50,689 nt of DNA, taken from an uncultured Clostridia bacterium. Lineage in GTDB: Bacteria > Bacillota > Clostridia > TANB77 > CAG-508. Below the pieces are notes generated by a model. It had not been told where the DNA came from and ran no database searches. It was given only the letters and a program-made list of their open reading frames with translations. This document shows, in pieces, positions 42,656-50,689 of this stretch. Both the position numbers and the translations under genes were made by a program. The stretch is taken from NCBI GenBank assembly GCA_947630235.1, contig CANRGN010000001.1, positions 68,508-119,196 on the forward strand. The letters are read 5' to 3'. The number at the start of each line of letters is the position of its first letter. Position 1 is the stretch's first letter.

Positions 42656-45034
42656 CTATTTTTTTAAATATAATTTTACAAATTCGCTTTTCTCTGAATC
42701 TTCTCCATTTTTTGCCATCTCAATAAATTCCTCAACCATTTCTTTTGTATATTTTCCATTCTTTTTTTCATAAAATTTTTTTAATGGTTTTTGTAAATCC
42801 ATCATAACCTTTGTTGCTTTATTAACATCTTGTTCTTTTAATAGATTATTCATTCTTTGCATTTCACTTTGGAAAATTTCATTTCCTACCTTAGTATATT
42901 TTAATTGCTCAATTGTATTTTCGTCTGTTATTTCTTCTAATTTTATTTCATTTTTTGGAATTTTATATCCTAATAATGTTTCAAATTCTTCATCTTTTAT
43001 TTTTTTTACATCACCATTAAAATACTTTCTAGAAATATTCTTTTGATGTATCTCCTCATCATCTTCTACTTCAATTATAGTTTCTAAAACTATATCTTGA
43101 CTAGATTTTCCAATTAATATTTTATATTTTCCAGCTTCAATATTCCATCTTTTTAAATATACATCATAATATTCAAAAGAAGTTTTGTCTAAAATTATTT
43201 TTACTTCTTTTTCTTCATTTTTCTTCAAAGCCACTTTTTCGAAAGCTTTCAATTCTTTTTTGGCTCTAACTATTTTAGAGTTTATTTTTTCGATATATAT
43301 TTGTACTATTTCTTTCCCATCAAAATCTCCTACATTTTTTATATTAAATTTTACTTCATATTTATCATCTTTTTTTTCTATTTTTATATTAGAATATTCA
43401 TAAATAGTATAACTTAGTCCATATCCAAATGGAAATAAAACATCAATATTTTTTTTATCATAATATCTATATCCTATAAAAATAGACTCTTTATAAGCAA
43501 CATTTACCTCATTACCAGGAAAATTATTATAAGAAGATACATCTTCTAATTGAAAAGGATAACTTTCTGCTAATTTTCCACTTGGATTATTTTTTCCTAT
43601 AATTGTATTTATCATTGCTTTTGCACCGGCTTCTCCACCTAAATATCCTGTTATAATAGCTTTTACATCATCTTTCCAAGGCATAGTAATTACTGATCCA
43701 CCAGATAACACAACAATTACATTTTTATTTACTTTGCTAATTTCTTTTATTAATCGGTTTTGATTTTCTGGCAAATTTAAAGTTGTTCTATCCATTCCTT
43801 CAGATTCATAGTTTTCAGTGAGACCAACAAAAAGTAAAACTATTTCATTATTTCGAGCAACTTTTATAGCTTTTTCAAATAATATTTTATCATATTCAGT
43901 TTCAATTCTTTCATATCCTTGTTCATATTCAAACTGAATATTTTCATTTAATAAACACTCATATGCTGTTTCTAATTTATATGTATTAATTGTAGAACTT
44001 CCAGCTCCTTGATATCTTGGTTTTTTAGCCATATCTCCAATAAGAGCTATTTTTTTATTTCTATTTAAAGGTAATATTTTATCTTCATTTTTTAATAATA
44101 CAATTGATTCTTCAGCTAAATTGAGTGCTATTTTATGATGTTTTTCTTTATCATAAAATTTTATTTCTTTTTCTTTACACTTCATAGCAATATTTAAAAT
44201 TCTATCAACAATTTCATTTAAATATTCTTCTGTAATTTTTCCATCTTTAACAGCCTGAATAATTTCATCTGCACCATTTCCTCTTCCGCCCGGCATCTCT
44301 AACTCATTTCCTGCTAATATGCCATCTACTCTATTATTATTAGCACCCCAATCAGTAATTGTAATTCCAGAAAATCCCCATTCCTTTTTTAATATATCTA
44401 TTAATGTTTTATTTTCACTGCAATATAATCCATTTACTTTATTATATGCAGTCATAACACTCCAAGGTTTTGCATCTTTTACAACATATTCAAAAGCTTT
44501 TAAATATATCTCTCTAAGATTTCTTTCATCTATTAATACATCTATAGTTCTTCTTCTATTTTCTTGATTATTAACTGCAAAATGTTTTATACATGCACCT
44601 ACATTATTTTCTTGTAACCCTTTTACATATTCGTTTGCCATAATAGCAGTTAAATATGGATCTTCCGAAAAATATTCAAAATTTCTTCCACATAAAGGAT
44701 TTCTTTTTATATTCATGGCTGGACCTAACACAATATTTATATTTTCAAATTCTGCTTCATTTCCTAATGTTTTCCCCAAAAAATAAGCTATATTTTTATC
44801 CCAACTATTAGCTATTGTTGCACCTGTAGGAAAGCAAACTGAAATTTCACTTTCATTTACACCTAGATTATCACCATTTTGCCTTTGTATTCTTAATCCA
44901 TTTGGACCATCAGACATAGTAATACTTGGTATTTTTAATTCATCTATAGAATAACTCTTCCAATAATCTTTTCCAACACACAACTTTGCTTTCTGTTCTA
45001 AAGACATTTTGTTTATTATATTAATGTTTTTCAC
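42656..45034 (-). CDS. GH3 family beta-glucosidase-like enzyme
   Basis: The 792-residue enzyme has the full GH3 order: an N-terminal TIM barrel with MSDGPNGLR, a GRNFEYFSEDPYL block and KHFAVNNQE, the nucleophile Asp228 in GITITDWGA, the alpha/beta sandwich with GDMAKKPRYQGAGSS and YESEGMDRTTLNLP, then a fibronectin-like domain after FPFGYGLSY. About 90 extra residues at the C-terminus are of unknown role. There is no signal peptide, so it acts on imported oligosaccharides. Translation starts at a GTG 9 bases after AAAGGAA. It is divergent from the GT2 gene. The substrate is probably a beta-glucoside or similar, not proven. Confidence 0.92.
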   Translation of the reverse strand: MKNINIINKMSLEQKAKLCVGKDYWKSYSIDELKIPSITMSDGPNGLRIQRQNGDNLGVNESEISVCFPTGATIANSWDKNIAYFLGKTLGNEAEFENINIVLGPAMNIKRNPLCGRNFEYFSEDPYLTAIMANEYVKGLQENNVGACIKHFAVNNQENRRRTIDVLIDERNLREIYLKAFEYVVKDAKPWSVMTAYNKVNGLYCSENKTLIDILKKEWGFSGITITDWGANNNRVDGILAGNELEMPGGRGNGADEIIQAVKDGKITEEYLNEIVDRILNIAMKCKEKEIKFYDKEKHHKIALNLAEESIVLLKNEDKILPLNRNKKIALIGDMAKKPRYQGAGSSTINTYKLETAYECLLNENIQFEYEQGYERIETEYDKILFEKAIKVARNNEIVLLFVGLTENYESEGMDRTTLNLPENQNRLIKEISKVNKNVIVVLSGGSVITMPWKDDVKAIITGYLGGEAGAKAMINTIIGKNNPSGKLAESYPFQLEDVSSYNNFPGNEVNVAYKESIFIGYRYYDKKNIDVLFPFGYGLSYTIYEYSNIKIEKKDDKYEVKFNIKNVGDFDGKEIVQIYIEKINSKIVRAKKELKAFEKVALKKNEEKEVKIILDKTSFEYYDVYLKRWNIEAGKYKILIGKSSQDIVLETIIEVEDDEEIHQKNISRKYFNGDVKKIKDEEFETLLGYKIPKNEIKLEEITDENTIEQLKYTKVGNEIFQSEMQRMNNLLKEQDVNKATKVMMDLQKPLKKFYEKKNGKYTKEMVEEFIEMAKNGEDSEKSEFVKLYLKK

Positions 45035-45104
45035 AATTTAAGTTCCTTTCTAAATAATATATAGATAATTTATCATATAAAATCAATTAAATCAATATAT
45101 ACAG

Positions 45105-45133
45105 TTGACTTAATGCCAAATTAAGTATATAAT
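45105..45133 (+). promoter_or_regulatory. predicted promoter of the GT2 gene
   Basis: TTGACT (45105-45110) and TATAAT (45128-45133) are 17 bases apart, the best consensus match in the window. Confidence 0.72.
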
Positions 45134-45201
45134 ATAAATCAACATTCGATATGTATATAAAAAATTCTAAATAGAAGCTTATAGCTAAGGAGGCTAAGCA
45201 T

Positions 45202-46071
45202 ATGTTATTTAGCATAATAGTACCTGTATATAATACTAGTAAAACAATTCGGAATTGCTTAAATAGTATTTTACATCAATCTTTATCTGATTATGAAGTT
45301 ATTATAATCAATGACGGATCTTCAGATAACAGTGAACAAATATGTAAAGAATATACTAAAAAATATTCTAATTTTAAGCTATATTCTTTTGAAAATCAGG
45401 GTGTATCCATTAGTCGGAAACGTGGTATTTCATTATCAAGCGGAAAATATATTGTTTTTGTTGATTCAGATGACACCATTAATACTGATTTATTAAAAAA
45501 TATCGCCACTATGTTACTTATCCATCCAAATCTGGACGTTATTAGGTATCAAGCAAATATAGTAAATGACGATATTTCAAAAAATCACGATAGGTATAAT
45601 TACAAAATCAATACTGATATTGTATATAATGGTATAGAATCACTTAAACATTGGTCAATTCCAAACCATAAATATGCATTATATTGGTTATTCGCTTTTA
45701 AACGCTCACTTTTCGTAAACATTGAAATATTACCAAATTTAAAATGCTATGAAGATCTTGCTTATATTCCATTATTAATTGCATCAGCAAAAGAAGTAAT
45801 AACAATTGACTACTGTGGATATAATTATTATTATGGTAGAAGCGATAGCTTAACAAACGATTCTAGTACAATAAAACAAAAAGAAAGAGTATATGATTTT
45901 TGCAAAGCATGTCAATTTGCAGTTCAACATTTTTGTGAACTAAATTGTGTAAATGAAGATGACATTTTATTTTTCAAAAATGATTTTCAACAAAGACAAC
46001 AAAACTTCTTTAATAATATGAATCCTATTTTAAAGACAGAACTAACAAAAATTTTTAACATTATTTTATGA
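45202..46071 (+). CDS. GT2 (GT-A fold) glycosyltransferase
   Basis: The 289-residue enzyme starts FSIIVPVYNTSKTIRNCLNSIL and has IIINDGSSDNS and FVDSDDTI, the Asp-rich nucleotide-sugar/metal motif. The family transfers sugars from UDP donors to surface-polysaccharide intermediates. It has no membrane segment and ends earlier than typical 320-340 residue members, so the acceptor domain is short. AAGGAGG lies before the start. The unit is monocistronic, with its own strong promoter and terminator, and it is separate from the main glycan cluster. Its codon use includes more G/C-ending codons than the neighbours, which hints at acquisition. Confidence 0.88.
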   Translation: MLFSIIVPVYNTSKTIRNCLNSILHQSLSDYEVIIINDGSSDNSEQICKEYTKKYSNFKLYSFENQGVSISRKRGISLSSGKYIVFVDSDDTINTDLLKNIATMLLIHPNLDVIRYQANIVNDDISKNHDRYNYKINTDIVYNGIESLKHWSIPNHKYALYWLFAFKRSLFVNIEILPNLKCYEDLAYIPLLIASAKEVITIDYCGYNYYYGRSDSLTNDSSTIKQKERVYDFCKACQFAVQHFCELNCVNEDDILFFKNDFQQRQQNFFNNMNPILKTELTKIFNIIL

Positions 46072-46088
46072 AATTAAAAGTACTAGAT

Positions 46089-46149
46089 AAAAAGGACACT
46101 AATAATGAACAATACTCAAAAAGTAGAGTTCATTATAGTGTCCTTTTTT
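46089..46149. terminator. long hairpin terminator between convergent genes
   Basis: AAAAAGGACACTA and TAGTGTCCTTTTT pair perfectly, with an inner GAAC/GTTC extension, and T runs occur on both strands. It can end both the GT2 gene and the PAP2-kinase gene. Confidence 0.82.
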
Positions 46150-46183
46150 ATAAATATATTTATTTTGCACTGTATTCTCATAA

Positions 46184-47173
46184 TTATAAAATTTTTGGTA
46201 AAAATATAAAACCACCTACTATTGCAGAACATATAGCTAAAACCAAAACAGCACCTGCAGATGCATCTTTTGCCATTCTAGCATATTCATTAGGTTCTTG
46301 AATTAAATTATCTACAATATTTTCAATTGCTGTATTAAATATCTCTGCTGAAATTACAACTCCAAATAATATTATACAAATAATCCATTCAATAATACTT
46401 ATTTCAAACAATACTCCAAATATTATAACTAATAACATAGCCAATATATGAATTTTAATATTTCTTTCATTCTTTATTGTTTCAAAAATTCCAATAAATG
46501 CATATTTAAAGCTTAATAAAAATTTGTTAAATCTTTCTTTCATACCTTTATCCTCTTTTAAAAATTTGTTAGAACAATTTATAATAAAAATAAGATAAGC
46601 TAAAGATATTAAAAATCCAGCTAATACATCTGTAGTATAATGAACACCTAAATAAATTCTACTAATTCCTATACATATAATTAAAAATCCTAAAACTGGT
46701 ATACTAACTATTTTTATATAAGTATTTTTAACATACTTACATATAAAAAATATTAGTAGTCCATAAAAAAATAAGCTAACCATCGAATGACCAGAAGGAA
46801 AGCTATATCCTCTTTCTTCTATTAATCTAAATTCAACAGGTCTTTCTCTTTGAAGAATATTTTTTATTATATAATTTAATAAAGCTATTATACATAAATT
46901 TATTATTAAATATAAACTAATATTTCTATCTTTAATCAGTATAAAAAGAGCTACAGATAAGCTTATTATAAAACTAGCATTTCCAAAAAAAGTAAAAAAT
47001 TTTACTATTGGAGTAAATTCATCTGAAATCAAATGAGTTTCTAAAAAATTATAAAATCTTGTATCAATTCCAATAGCAGATTTATGATAAACTGTAACAG
47101 ATATTATAAAAAAAACACTTAAACATAAAACTACAATAATCCATTTTAAATATTTATTAATAAAACTTTTCAT
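46184..47173 (-). CDS. fusion of PAP2-type undecaprenyl-pyrophosphate phosphatase and DgkA-type undecaprenol kinase
   Basis: The 329-residue polytopic membrane protein combines two enzymes. Residues 1-200 are a PAP2 phosphatase, with KNILQRERP, PSGHS and SRIYLGVHYTTD, the three phosphatase motifs. Residues 210-329 are a diacylglycerol/undecaprenol kinase: FETIKNERNIKIH, VVISAEIFNTAIENIVDNL, and AKDASAGAVLV. In Gram-positives the second domain acts on undecaprenol and the first recycles undecaprenyl pyrophosphate. Both yield undecaprenyl phosphate, the carrier for wall and glycan precursors, so the fusion makes metabolic sense. The exact lipid substrates are inferred. Confidence 0.88.
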   Translation of the reverse strand: MKSFINKYLKWIIVVLCLSVFFIISVTVYHKSAIGIDTRFYNFLETHLISDEFTPIVKFFTFFGNASFIISLSVALFILIKDRNISLYLIINLCIIALLNYIIKNILQRERPVEFRLIEERGYSFPSGHSMVSLFFYGLLIFFICKYVKNTYIKIVSIPVLGFLIICIGISRIYLGVHYTTDVLAGFLISLAYLIFIINCSNKFLKEDKGMKERFNKFLLSFKYAFIGIFETIKNERNIKIHILAMLLVIIFGVLFEISIIEWIICIILFGVVISAEIFNTAIENIVDNLIQEPNEYARMAKDASAGAVLVLAICSAIVGGFIFLPKIL

Positions 47174-47568
47174 ATAATTATTTTTTATTTCAAGTTTAAA
47201 TTTTTATAAACCAAAAATAAATACTCCTTCAACATAAACTAATTCATTCTACATTTATCTTTCAACTTAAAGTATTAAAATTATATAACTCAAAACTACT
47301 ATTAAATTATTTTGATAATCAAATAATTCTACCTCAGCAGAATCTATATTTTTAATAGCAAAAAATGGAATGATATTTCATACCATAACTCCATTTATCA
47401 TATTTTAACTTACTAAATTTTATTTTCTGCTACATTTTATCATACCTGTCTTTTTAATTCTAGTATATTTTTCTCTTTTATTTACTTATCATCTTGTACT
47501 TCTTTAAATCTCAAGATACCTCTTCATTCATTATTGAAATATGGCTTAATGATTACTTTTCAAATTCA
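47174..47568. other. AT-rich gap with faint gene remnants
   Basis: No intact gene is seen. A stretch on the minus strand near 47280-47380 reads IIPFFAIKNIDSAEVELFDYQ and on to LSYIILIL without a start codon, and may be a gene fragment. Confidence 0.35.
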
Positions 47569-48059
47569 TTACTTTTCATTTTGATCTTGTTGGTTTCTAA
47601 ATCTTACTTTCCCCTCATTAATTTGTCTTATATGCTGTTCAATCAATGCTTTTTGTTCATCTGTTAAAACAGCTCCACATTTTTGATTAAATCTTAACCT
47701 ATTTATTTTAAAACATAGTCCATAGCTTCAGTCTGTTGTTGAGTTTCAGAAGTAGTAATTTTGCTTTGAGAAATTGTATCTATAACACTACTTATTTGTA
47801 TTTTATTACTTGAAGTTTCTTCTGACTTTGCATTTGATGTTCCAATTTCCTGTTTTACATCTTATTCAATATTTAATAATGGGCTATCTAATGCATCCGT
47901 TTCCGCTTGAGTTGGAGGATAAGATGGTATAGTTCCATTTGCTCTATTGTCTTTAGCTTTTTGCCTTAATTCATACATTTTTGTAATTCGATTTATTGGT
48001 TTTAATTTAACATAAGTTTTGTGGTTTTGCAAAATTAGTTTTATTATTTCTCCCCACAT
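47569..48059 (-). pseudogene. disrupted gene of unknown family
   Basis: The frame opens MWGEIIKLILQNHKTYVKLK and continues through ELRQKAKDNRANGTIPSYPP to a TAA after SPLLNIE. The same frame then resumes with DVKQEIGTSNAKSEETSSNK and further Ser/Gln-rich sequence to a second stop. A shift near 47715 gives NRLRFNQKCGAVLTDEQKAL and ends RNQQDQNEK. Thus there is at least one nonsense change and one frameshift. The composition (polar, low complexity in the middle) suggests a linker between two small domains. I do not recognise the family. Confidence 0.5.
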
Positions 48060-48079
48060 ATTTTTTTTATTATACGCAC

Positions 48080-48108
48080 TTGCATTTGTTTACATAATAT
48101 AGTATAAT
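48080..48108 (+). promoter_or_regulatory. predicted promoter of the 244-residue unknown gene
   Basis: TTGCAT (48080-48085) and TATAAT (48103-48108) are 17 bases apart. Confidence 0.65.
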
Positions 48109-48195
48109 TAGTAGTATGAAAGTTTGCAATACTCCTATGTTTTCATTCGAATGTCCGCCCATTTACCAAAAATAATTTTAAGGAGAGATTAAGTT

Positions 48196-48930
48196 ATGAA
48201 AGAAAGAAAAGCTTATGGCAAACGTTTTATACCCTACAAGTTAACACCAACATGGTTCAATGGAATCTGCCTGTCAAATCCAAATTCCGACTCTTTTACT
48301 TCGGAGCTGATTTCGGAAAAAGCAGAAACACATGTAGAGCATGACCTTATTGGTTATAACGATGTTGTGGAGTACATGATGTGCAACGACGGAGAGTATC
48401 CTCCGGCTGATGTTCCGTATCATGGAGAAACCGAACCAGTTAATGTCACTGAAACTACATTCCGTATGCATGAAAATGTAGCAGACTTGGTAAAATCATT
48501 CTGTCTTGAGTCCAATGATTTCAAAGCATTTTGCCATTTTCTTGATTCAAGCGGTATTGATCTTACAACGGAATTTACTAATGTCAGAAAGTTCAGAAGA
48601 GTCCGTGAAATTTCCGCGAAGCATATTCCTAAAAAAATGTTTGTTTTCCCTAGTAATGTTAAAGTTAACAGACCCAGATTCTGGTTGTCCTCAGCTCATG
48701 CATACTATGACGAAAGCAACAATTCTTGTCGTATAATAGTTGTTCAACCAAACAGAAAAAAACAAGACTTCCTACTTTATACATTCAAGAGATCACAATC
48801 TAGCAATTTCTTCGTGACTGCATTAAACTCTAGGAGGAAAGAAAGAAAAATATTTATTGCCGAAACATGCATGATTAAGGATGTAATCGTTATCGTTGCA
48901 AATTCAAAATTTTATATTGTTACTATCTAA
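48196..48930 (+). CDS. unknown protein, compositionally foreign
   Basis: The 244-residue soluble protein has no signal or membrane segment. It begins MKERKAYGKRFIPYKLTPTW, has an acidic EYMMCNDGEYPPADVP stretch (about residues 60-75), a helical middle, then a basic beta-rich half (PKKMFVFPSNVKVNRPRFWL; CRIIVVQPNRKKQDFLLYTF). The DNA is visibly richer in G and C than the surroundings and uses codons such as CCG, GCG and CTG that are rare nearby, which suggests horizontal transfer. It is monocistronic, with AAGGAGAG before the start, its own promoter and a strong terminator. No family is recognised; a phage- or plasmid-derived role is possible but unsupported. Confidence 0.7.
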   Translation: MKERKAYGKRFIPYKLTPTWFNGICLSNPNSDSFTSELISEKAETHVEHDLIGYNDVVEYMMCNDGEYPPADVPYHGETEPVNVTETTFRMHENVADLVKSFCLESNDFKAFCHFLDSSGIDLTTEFTNVRKFRRVREISAKHIPKKMFVFPSNVKVNRPRFWLSSAHAYYDESNNSCRIIVVQPNRKKQDFLLYTFKRSQSSNFFVTALNSRRKERKIFIAETCMIKDVIVIVANSKFYIVTI

Positions 48931-48938
48931 CATAACTT

Positions 48939-48972
48939 AAAGCGTACAAGTTCTTTGCTTGTACGCTTTTTT
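48939..48972 (+). terminator. terminator after the unknown 244-residue gene
   Basis: AAAGCGTACAAG and CTTGTACGCTTT form a perfect 12-bp stem with a 7-base loop and a T run. The following 48973-49201 gap has an orphan AAGGAGGA with no open frame behind it. Confidence 0.9.
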
Positions 48973-49201
48973 ATGATTTATAATTGAAAAATTGCCATAC
49001 TTCATTATCTCCAACAAGATAATGATAAACGATTGAACTATCTTGTAGCAAAGCTTTTCACGAGTTTTAGACTTTTTCAAGTTTTGTTAGAAAATTATTA
49101 GAAATATTTTAAACAGTATAAAACTTCCTTTATTCGAAATAAATTTTGCCTATACTAAGCACAAAAGCAAATTGCATATAAGGAGGAACAAGAATATACA
49201 G

Positions 49202-49340
49202 TAATGGAGTGGTAGATTATTCTATCACTCCACTTTACAATTAGAAATTTATTGATATATAATTCATTAGCATTACACCAAGTATTGCAAGTATAGCTAA
49301 AATTGAAATTACTATTGCTTTTACTTTATTAGTTATTTTT
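49202..49340. repeat. direct repeat, copy B (tail and terminator of the YGV-repeat protein gene)
   Basis: Intact counterpart of 41886-42017, covering the terminator and the last 30 or so codons of the small membrane protein. Confidence 0.92.
49204..49232 (-). terminator. terminator of the radical SAM / YGV-repeat operon
   Basis: TGGAGTGGTAGA and TCTATCACTCCA stem-loop just beyond the stop at 49241. Confidence 0.72.
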
Positions 49341-49582
49341 TTGCCAAGAATAACAAACAATCCTATAATAAATAATACAATTGGAATTGCAAATTTTCCT
49401 ATATTTGAAATTTTCTCTCCCATTGTTGGTTCAAAAACACCATATTTCATTTCTACCATACGTGGCTCAAGTACTCCATATTTCGTTTGCTCATTTATTG
49501 ATACTGCTGATACCTTTGAGATTACTCCTGTAATAAATATTCCAAAACTTATAAATAATTTTTTTAACTTTTTCATTTTCAA
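49241..49582 (-). CDS. small membrane protein with two KYGV(L/F)EP repeats, putative substrate of the adjacent radical SAM enzyme
   Basis: The 113-residue product has a signal-like N-terminus (residues 1-26) and a short extracytoplasmic segment with two 12-residue repeats, KYGVLEPRMVE (34-44) and KYGVFEPTMGE (46-56). Two membrane helices follow (about 62-80 and 87-106). Its ATG overlaps the stop of the radical SAM gene (ATGA), so the two are translationally coupled. The repeated Tyr-Gly-Val-x-Glu-Pro unit next to a SPASM-domain enzyme suggests a ribosomally made, post-translationally modified peptide, with Tyr or neighbouring side chains as targets. There is no Cys, so thioether chemistry is excluded. 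A diverged copy of its tail lies at 41886-42017. Confidence 0.7.
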   Translation of the reverse strand: MKMKKLKKLFISFGIFITGVISKVSAVSINEQTKYGVLEPRMVEMKYGVFEPTMGEKISNIGKFAIPIVLFIIGLFVILGKKITNKVKAIVISILAILAILGVMLMNYISINF

Positions 49583-50670
49583 ACATCGCCTTCTAACATT
49601 TTACTTAAACATAATTTGGGGTGATTATTATTAAAATCCCATGTATCTAAGGAATCTCCTCTACAATATTTCCAATCCTTGCAATTTTCACATTCTTTAC
49701 ATTTTAGTTTGTCTAAATCTCTAAACCATTTGAATTTATTTTCCCAAACATCAACAAAATCATCTGTTCTAATATTACCTTGTACTAACTCCTTTCTTCT
49801 TTCAACGCTTGGGCACACATAAATATCTCCATTATATAAAATACTTCCAGTTGTGAAACCTGTTACACAAAAAAACATATGATTTCTTACTTCTTTTTCA
49901 TATTTCATACCAACAAAATGAGTACACCCATATGTTACATCAAATTTTGATTTTTTCTTTTTTGCTTTTATAAAATCCAATAAATATTTATAATCCTCTT
50001 TATCAAGTGATAGTTGACTATTATCTTGAGCTCTACCTATTGGATCCATATTCACAATTCGCCAAGAGTCAATTTGGAGTTCTTTTATTTTTGTATACAT
50101 TTCTTCTAACTCTTTAATATTCAATTTGTTTACTACAGTAGTTATTTGCAAATAGTTAAGAAAATTAGCTTTTTTTAATTTTAGTATATTTTCCATTATC
50201 TTTGTAAAAGAACCTTTTACTCCTCTAAATTCATCATGAGAATTTTCTAAGCCATCTAAGCTTATTGATATTGTAGACATTCCTGTGTCTTTCATTTTTT
50301 CTATATTATCATCATTTATTAACATAGCATTTGTTGTCATTCCCCAATGATAACCTAAATTTCTTGCAAATTTCATTACTTCAAAAAGGTCTTTTCTTAC
50401 AAGTGGTTCTCCTCCAGTAATATTTAATAAGATTTCATTTGCATTATATTTATTAGCAATACTCTGTAAAGCATTTTCAATCTCCACTGTAGTTAACTCA
50501 TCTTTGAAATTACAATCTTCACCAGCTCTACTACCACAATGTTTACATTTAGCATTGCATCTAAGGGTAGTTTCCCAAAATAAATTATATAATTTAGGTT
50601 TCTCTGATAATAATTGTTTATTTTTATAAGTTAATTCTGCTTCTCCATATTTGATTATTTCTTTTATCAT
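49579..50670 (-). CDS. radical SAM/SPASM peptide-modifying enzyme
   Basis: The 363-residue protein has the radical SAM cluster motif C38-NAK-C42-KH-C45, then NITGGEPLVRKDLF (SAM-binding GGEP), MTTNAMLI and ISISLDGL. A C-terminal SPASM region has Cys-rich stretches (FFCVTGF, DIYVCPSVERR, LKCKECENCKDWKYCRGDS) for auxiliary iron-sulfur clusters. Enzymes of this class mature RiPP peptides or sulfatases, or make cofactors such as mycofactocin and PQQ. The next gene overlaps by 4 bases and encodes a small repeat protein, which supports a peptide substrate. The start at 50670 follows AAGGA, 20 bases from the window edge, so upstream partners are not visible. Confidence 0.88.
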   Translation of the reverse strand: MIKEIIKYGEAELTYKNKQLLSEKPKLYNLFWETTLRCNAKCKHCGSRAGEDCNFKDELTTVEIENALQSIANKYNANEILLNITGGEPLVRKDLFEVMKFARNLGYHWGMTTNAMLINDDNIEKMKDTGMSTISISLDGLENSHDEFRGVKGSFTKIMENILKLKKANFLNYLQITTVVNKLNIKELEEMYTKIKELQIDSWRIVNMDPIGRAQDNSQLSLDKEDYKYLLDFIKAKKKKSKFDVTYGCTHFVGMKYEKEVRNHMFFCVTGFTTGSILYNGDIYVCPSVERRKELVQGNIRTDDFVDVWENKFKWFRDLDKLKCKECENCKDWKYCRGDSLDTWDFNNNHPKLCLSKMLEGDV

Positions 50671-50689
50671 ATTTATAATTCCTTATTTT

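Noticed and set aside
46068..46301. 77-codon plus-strand frame after the GT2 gene
   Set aside because: It runs through the terminator hairpin and antisense to the PAP2-kinase gene, with no ribosome site, so it is a shadow frame.
49140..49203. A separate gene starting after the AAGGAGGA at about 49180
   Set aside because: The frames behind it close within a few codons at the terminator, so it is at most a truncated leader.

Overview
The window is very AT-rich DNA from a low-G+C Gram-positive bacterium, most likely a clostridial member of the Firmicutes. Supporting signs are a glmS ribozyme, a T-box leader, strong AGGAGG ribosome sites, a sortase with cell-wall sorting signals, RNase J, a PdaA-type deacetylase and TagG/TagH-like exporters. 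No tRNA or rRNA gene was recognised. I cannot name the species.

Region 1 (1-16 kb) is mostly housekeeping: the 5' part of clpB, a secreted DUF2207-like protein, a PdaA-like deacetylase, ribozyme-controlled glmS, a DUF2508 protein, engB, an unlisted 38-residue ORF with its own promoter and terminator, a serine T-box driving DUF1653-serS, a DUF951 protein, gltX, a sortase, a leucine-rich-repeat surface protein with an MPYTG signal, an unknown membrane-anchored protein and RNase J.

Region 2 (16-40.5 kb, all on the minus strand) is a surface-glycan locus. A good promoter at about 40.49 kb precedes four GT4 glycosyltransferases, a nucleotide-sugar epimerase, a Wzm/Wzt (TagG/TagH) ABC exporter, an asparagine-synthetase-like amidotransferase lacking the catalytic Cys2, and then two modules. 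Each module pairs an O-antigen-ligase-like membrane protein with a large wall-anchored SpaA/MucBP-like protein carrying an IKTGD sorting signal. The second module also has a pectate-lyase-like beta-helix protein. Between the modules lies a decayed cassette: a carbamoyltransferase with several lesions, a frameshifted SxtJ-DUF5989 fusion and a truncated SGNH-like fragment. The layout fits export of a glycan and its transfer to dedicated surface proteins; that is inference.

Region 3 (40.5-50.7 kb) is a patchwork. It holds gene remnants, a P-loop protein, a chimeric pseudogene made from a glycosyltransferase and the tail of a small membrane protein, a 44-codon membrane ORF under a structured leader, a GH3 glucosidase, a GT2 enzyme, a PAP2 phosphatase/undecaprenol-kinase fusion, a G+C-richer gene of unknown function and, at the right edge, a radical SAM/SPASM enzyme translationally coupled to a small membrane protein with two KYGV(L/F)EP repeats. 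That last pair is the best candidate for an undescribed peptide-modification system. Part of the small-protein gene is duplicated 7.3 kb away inside the chimeric pseudogene.
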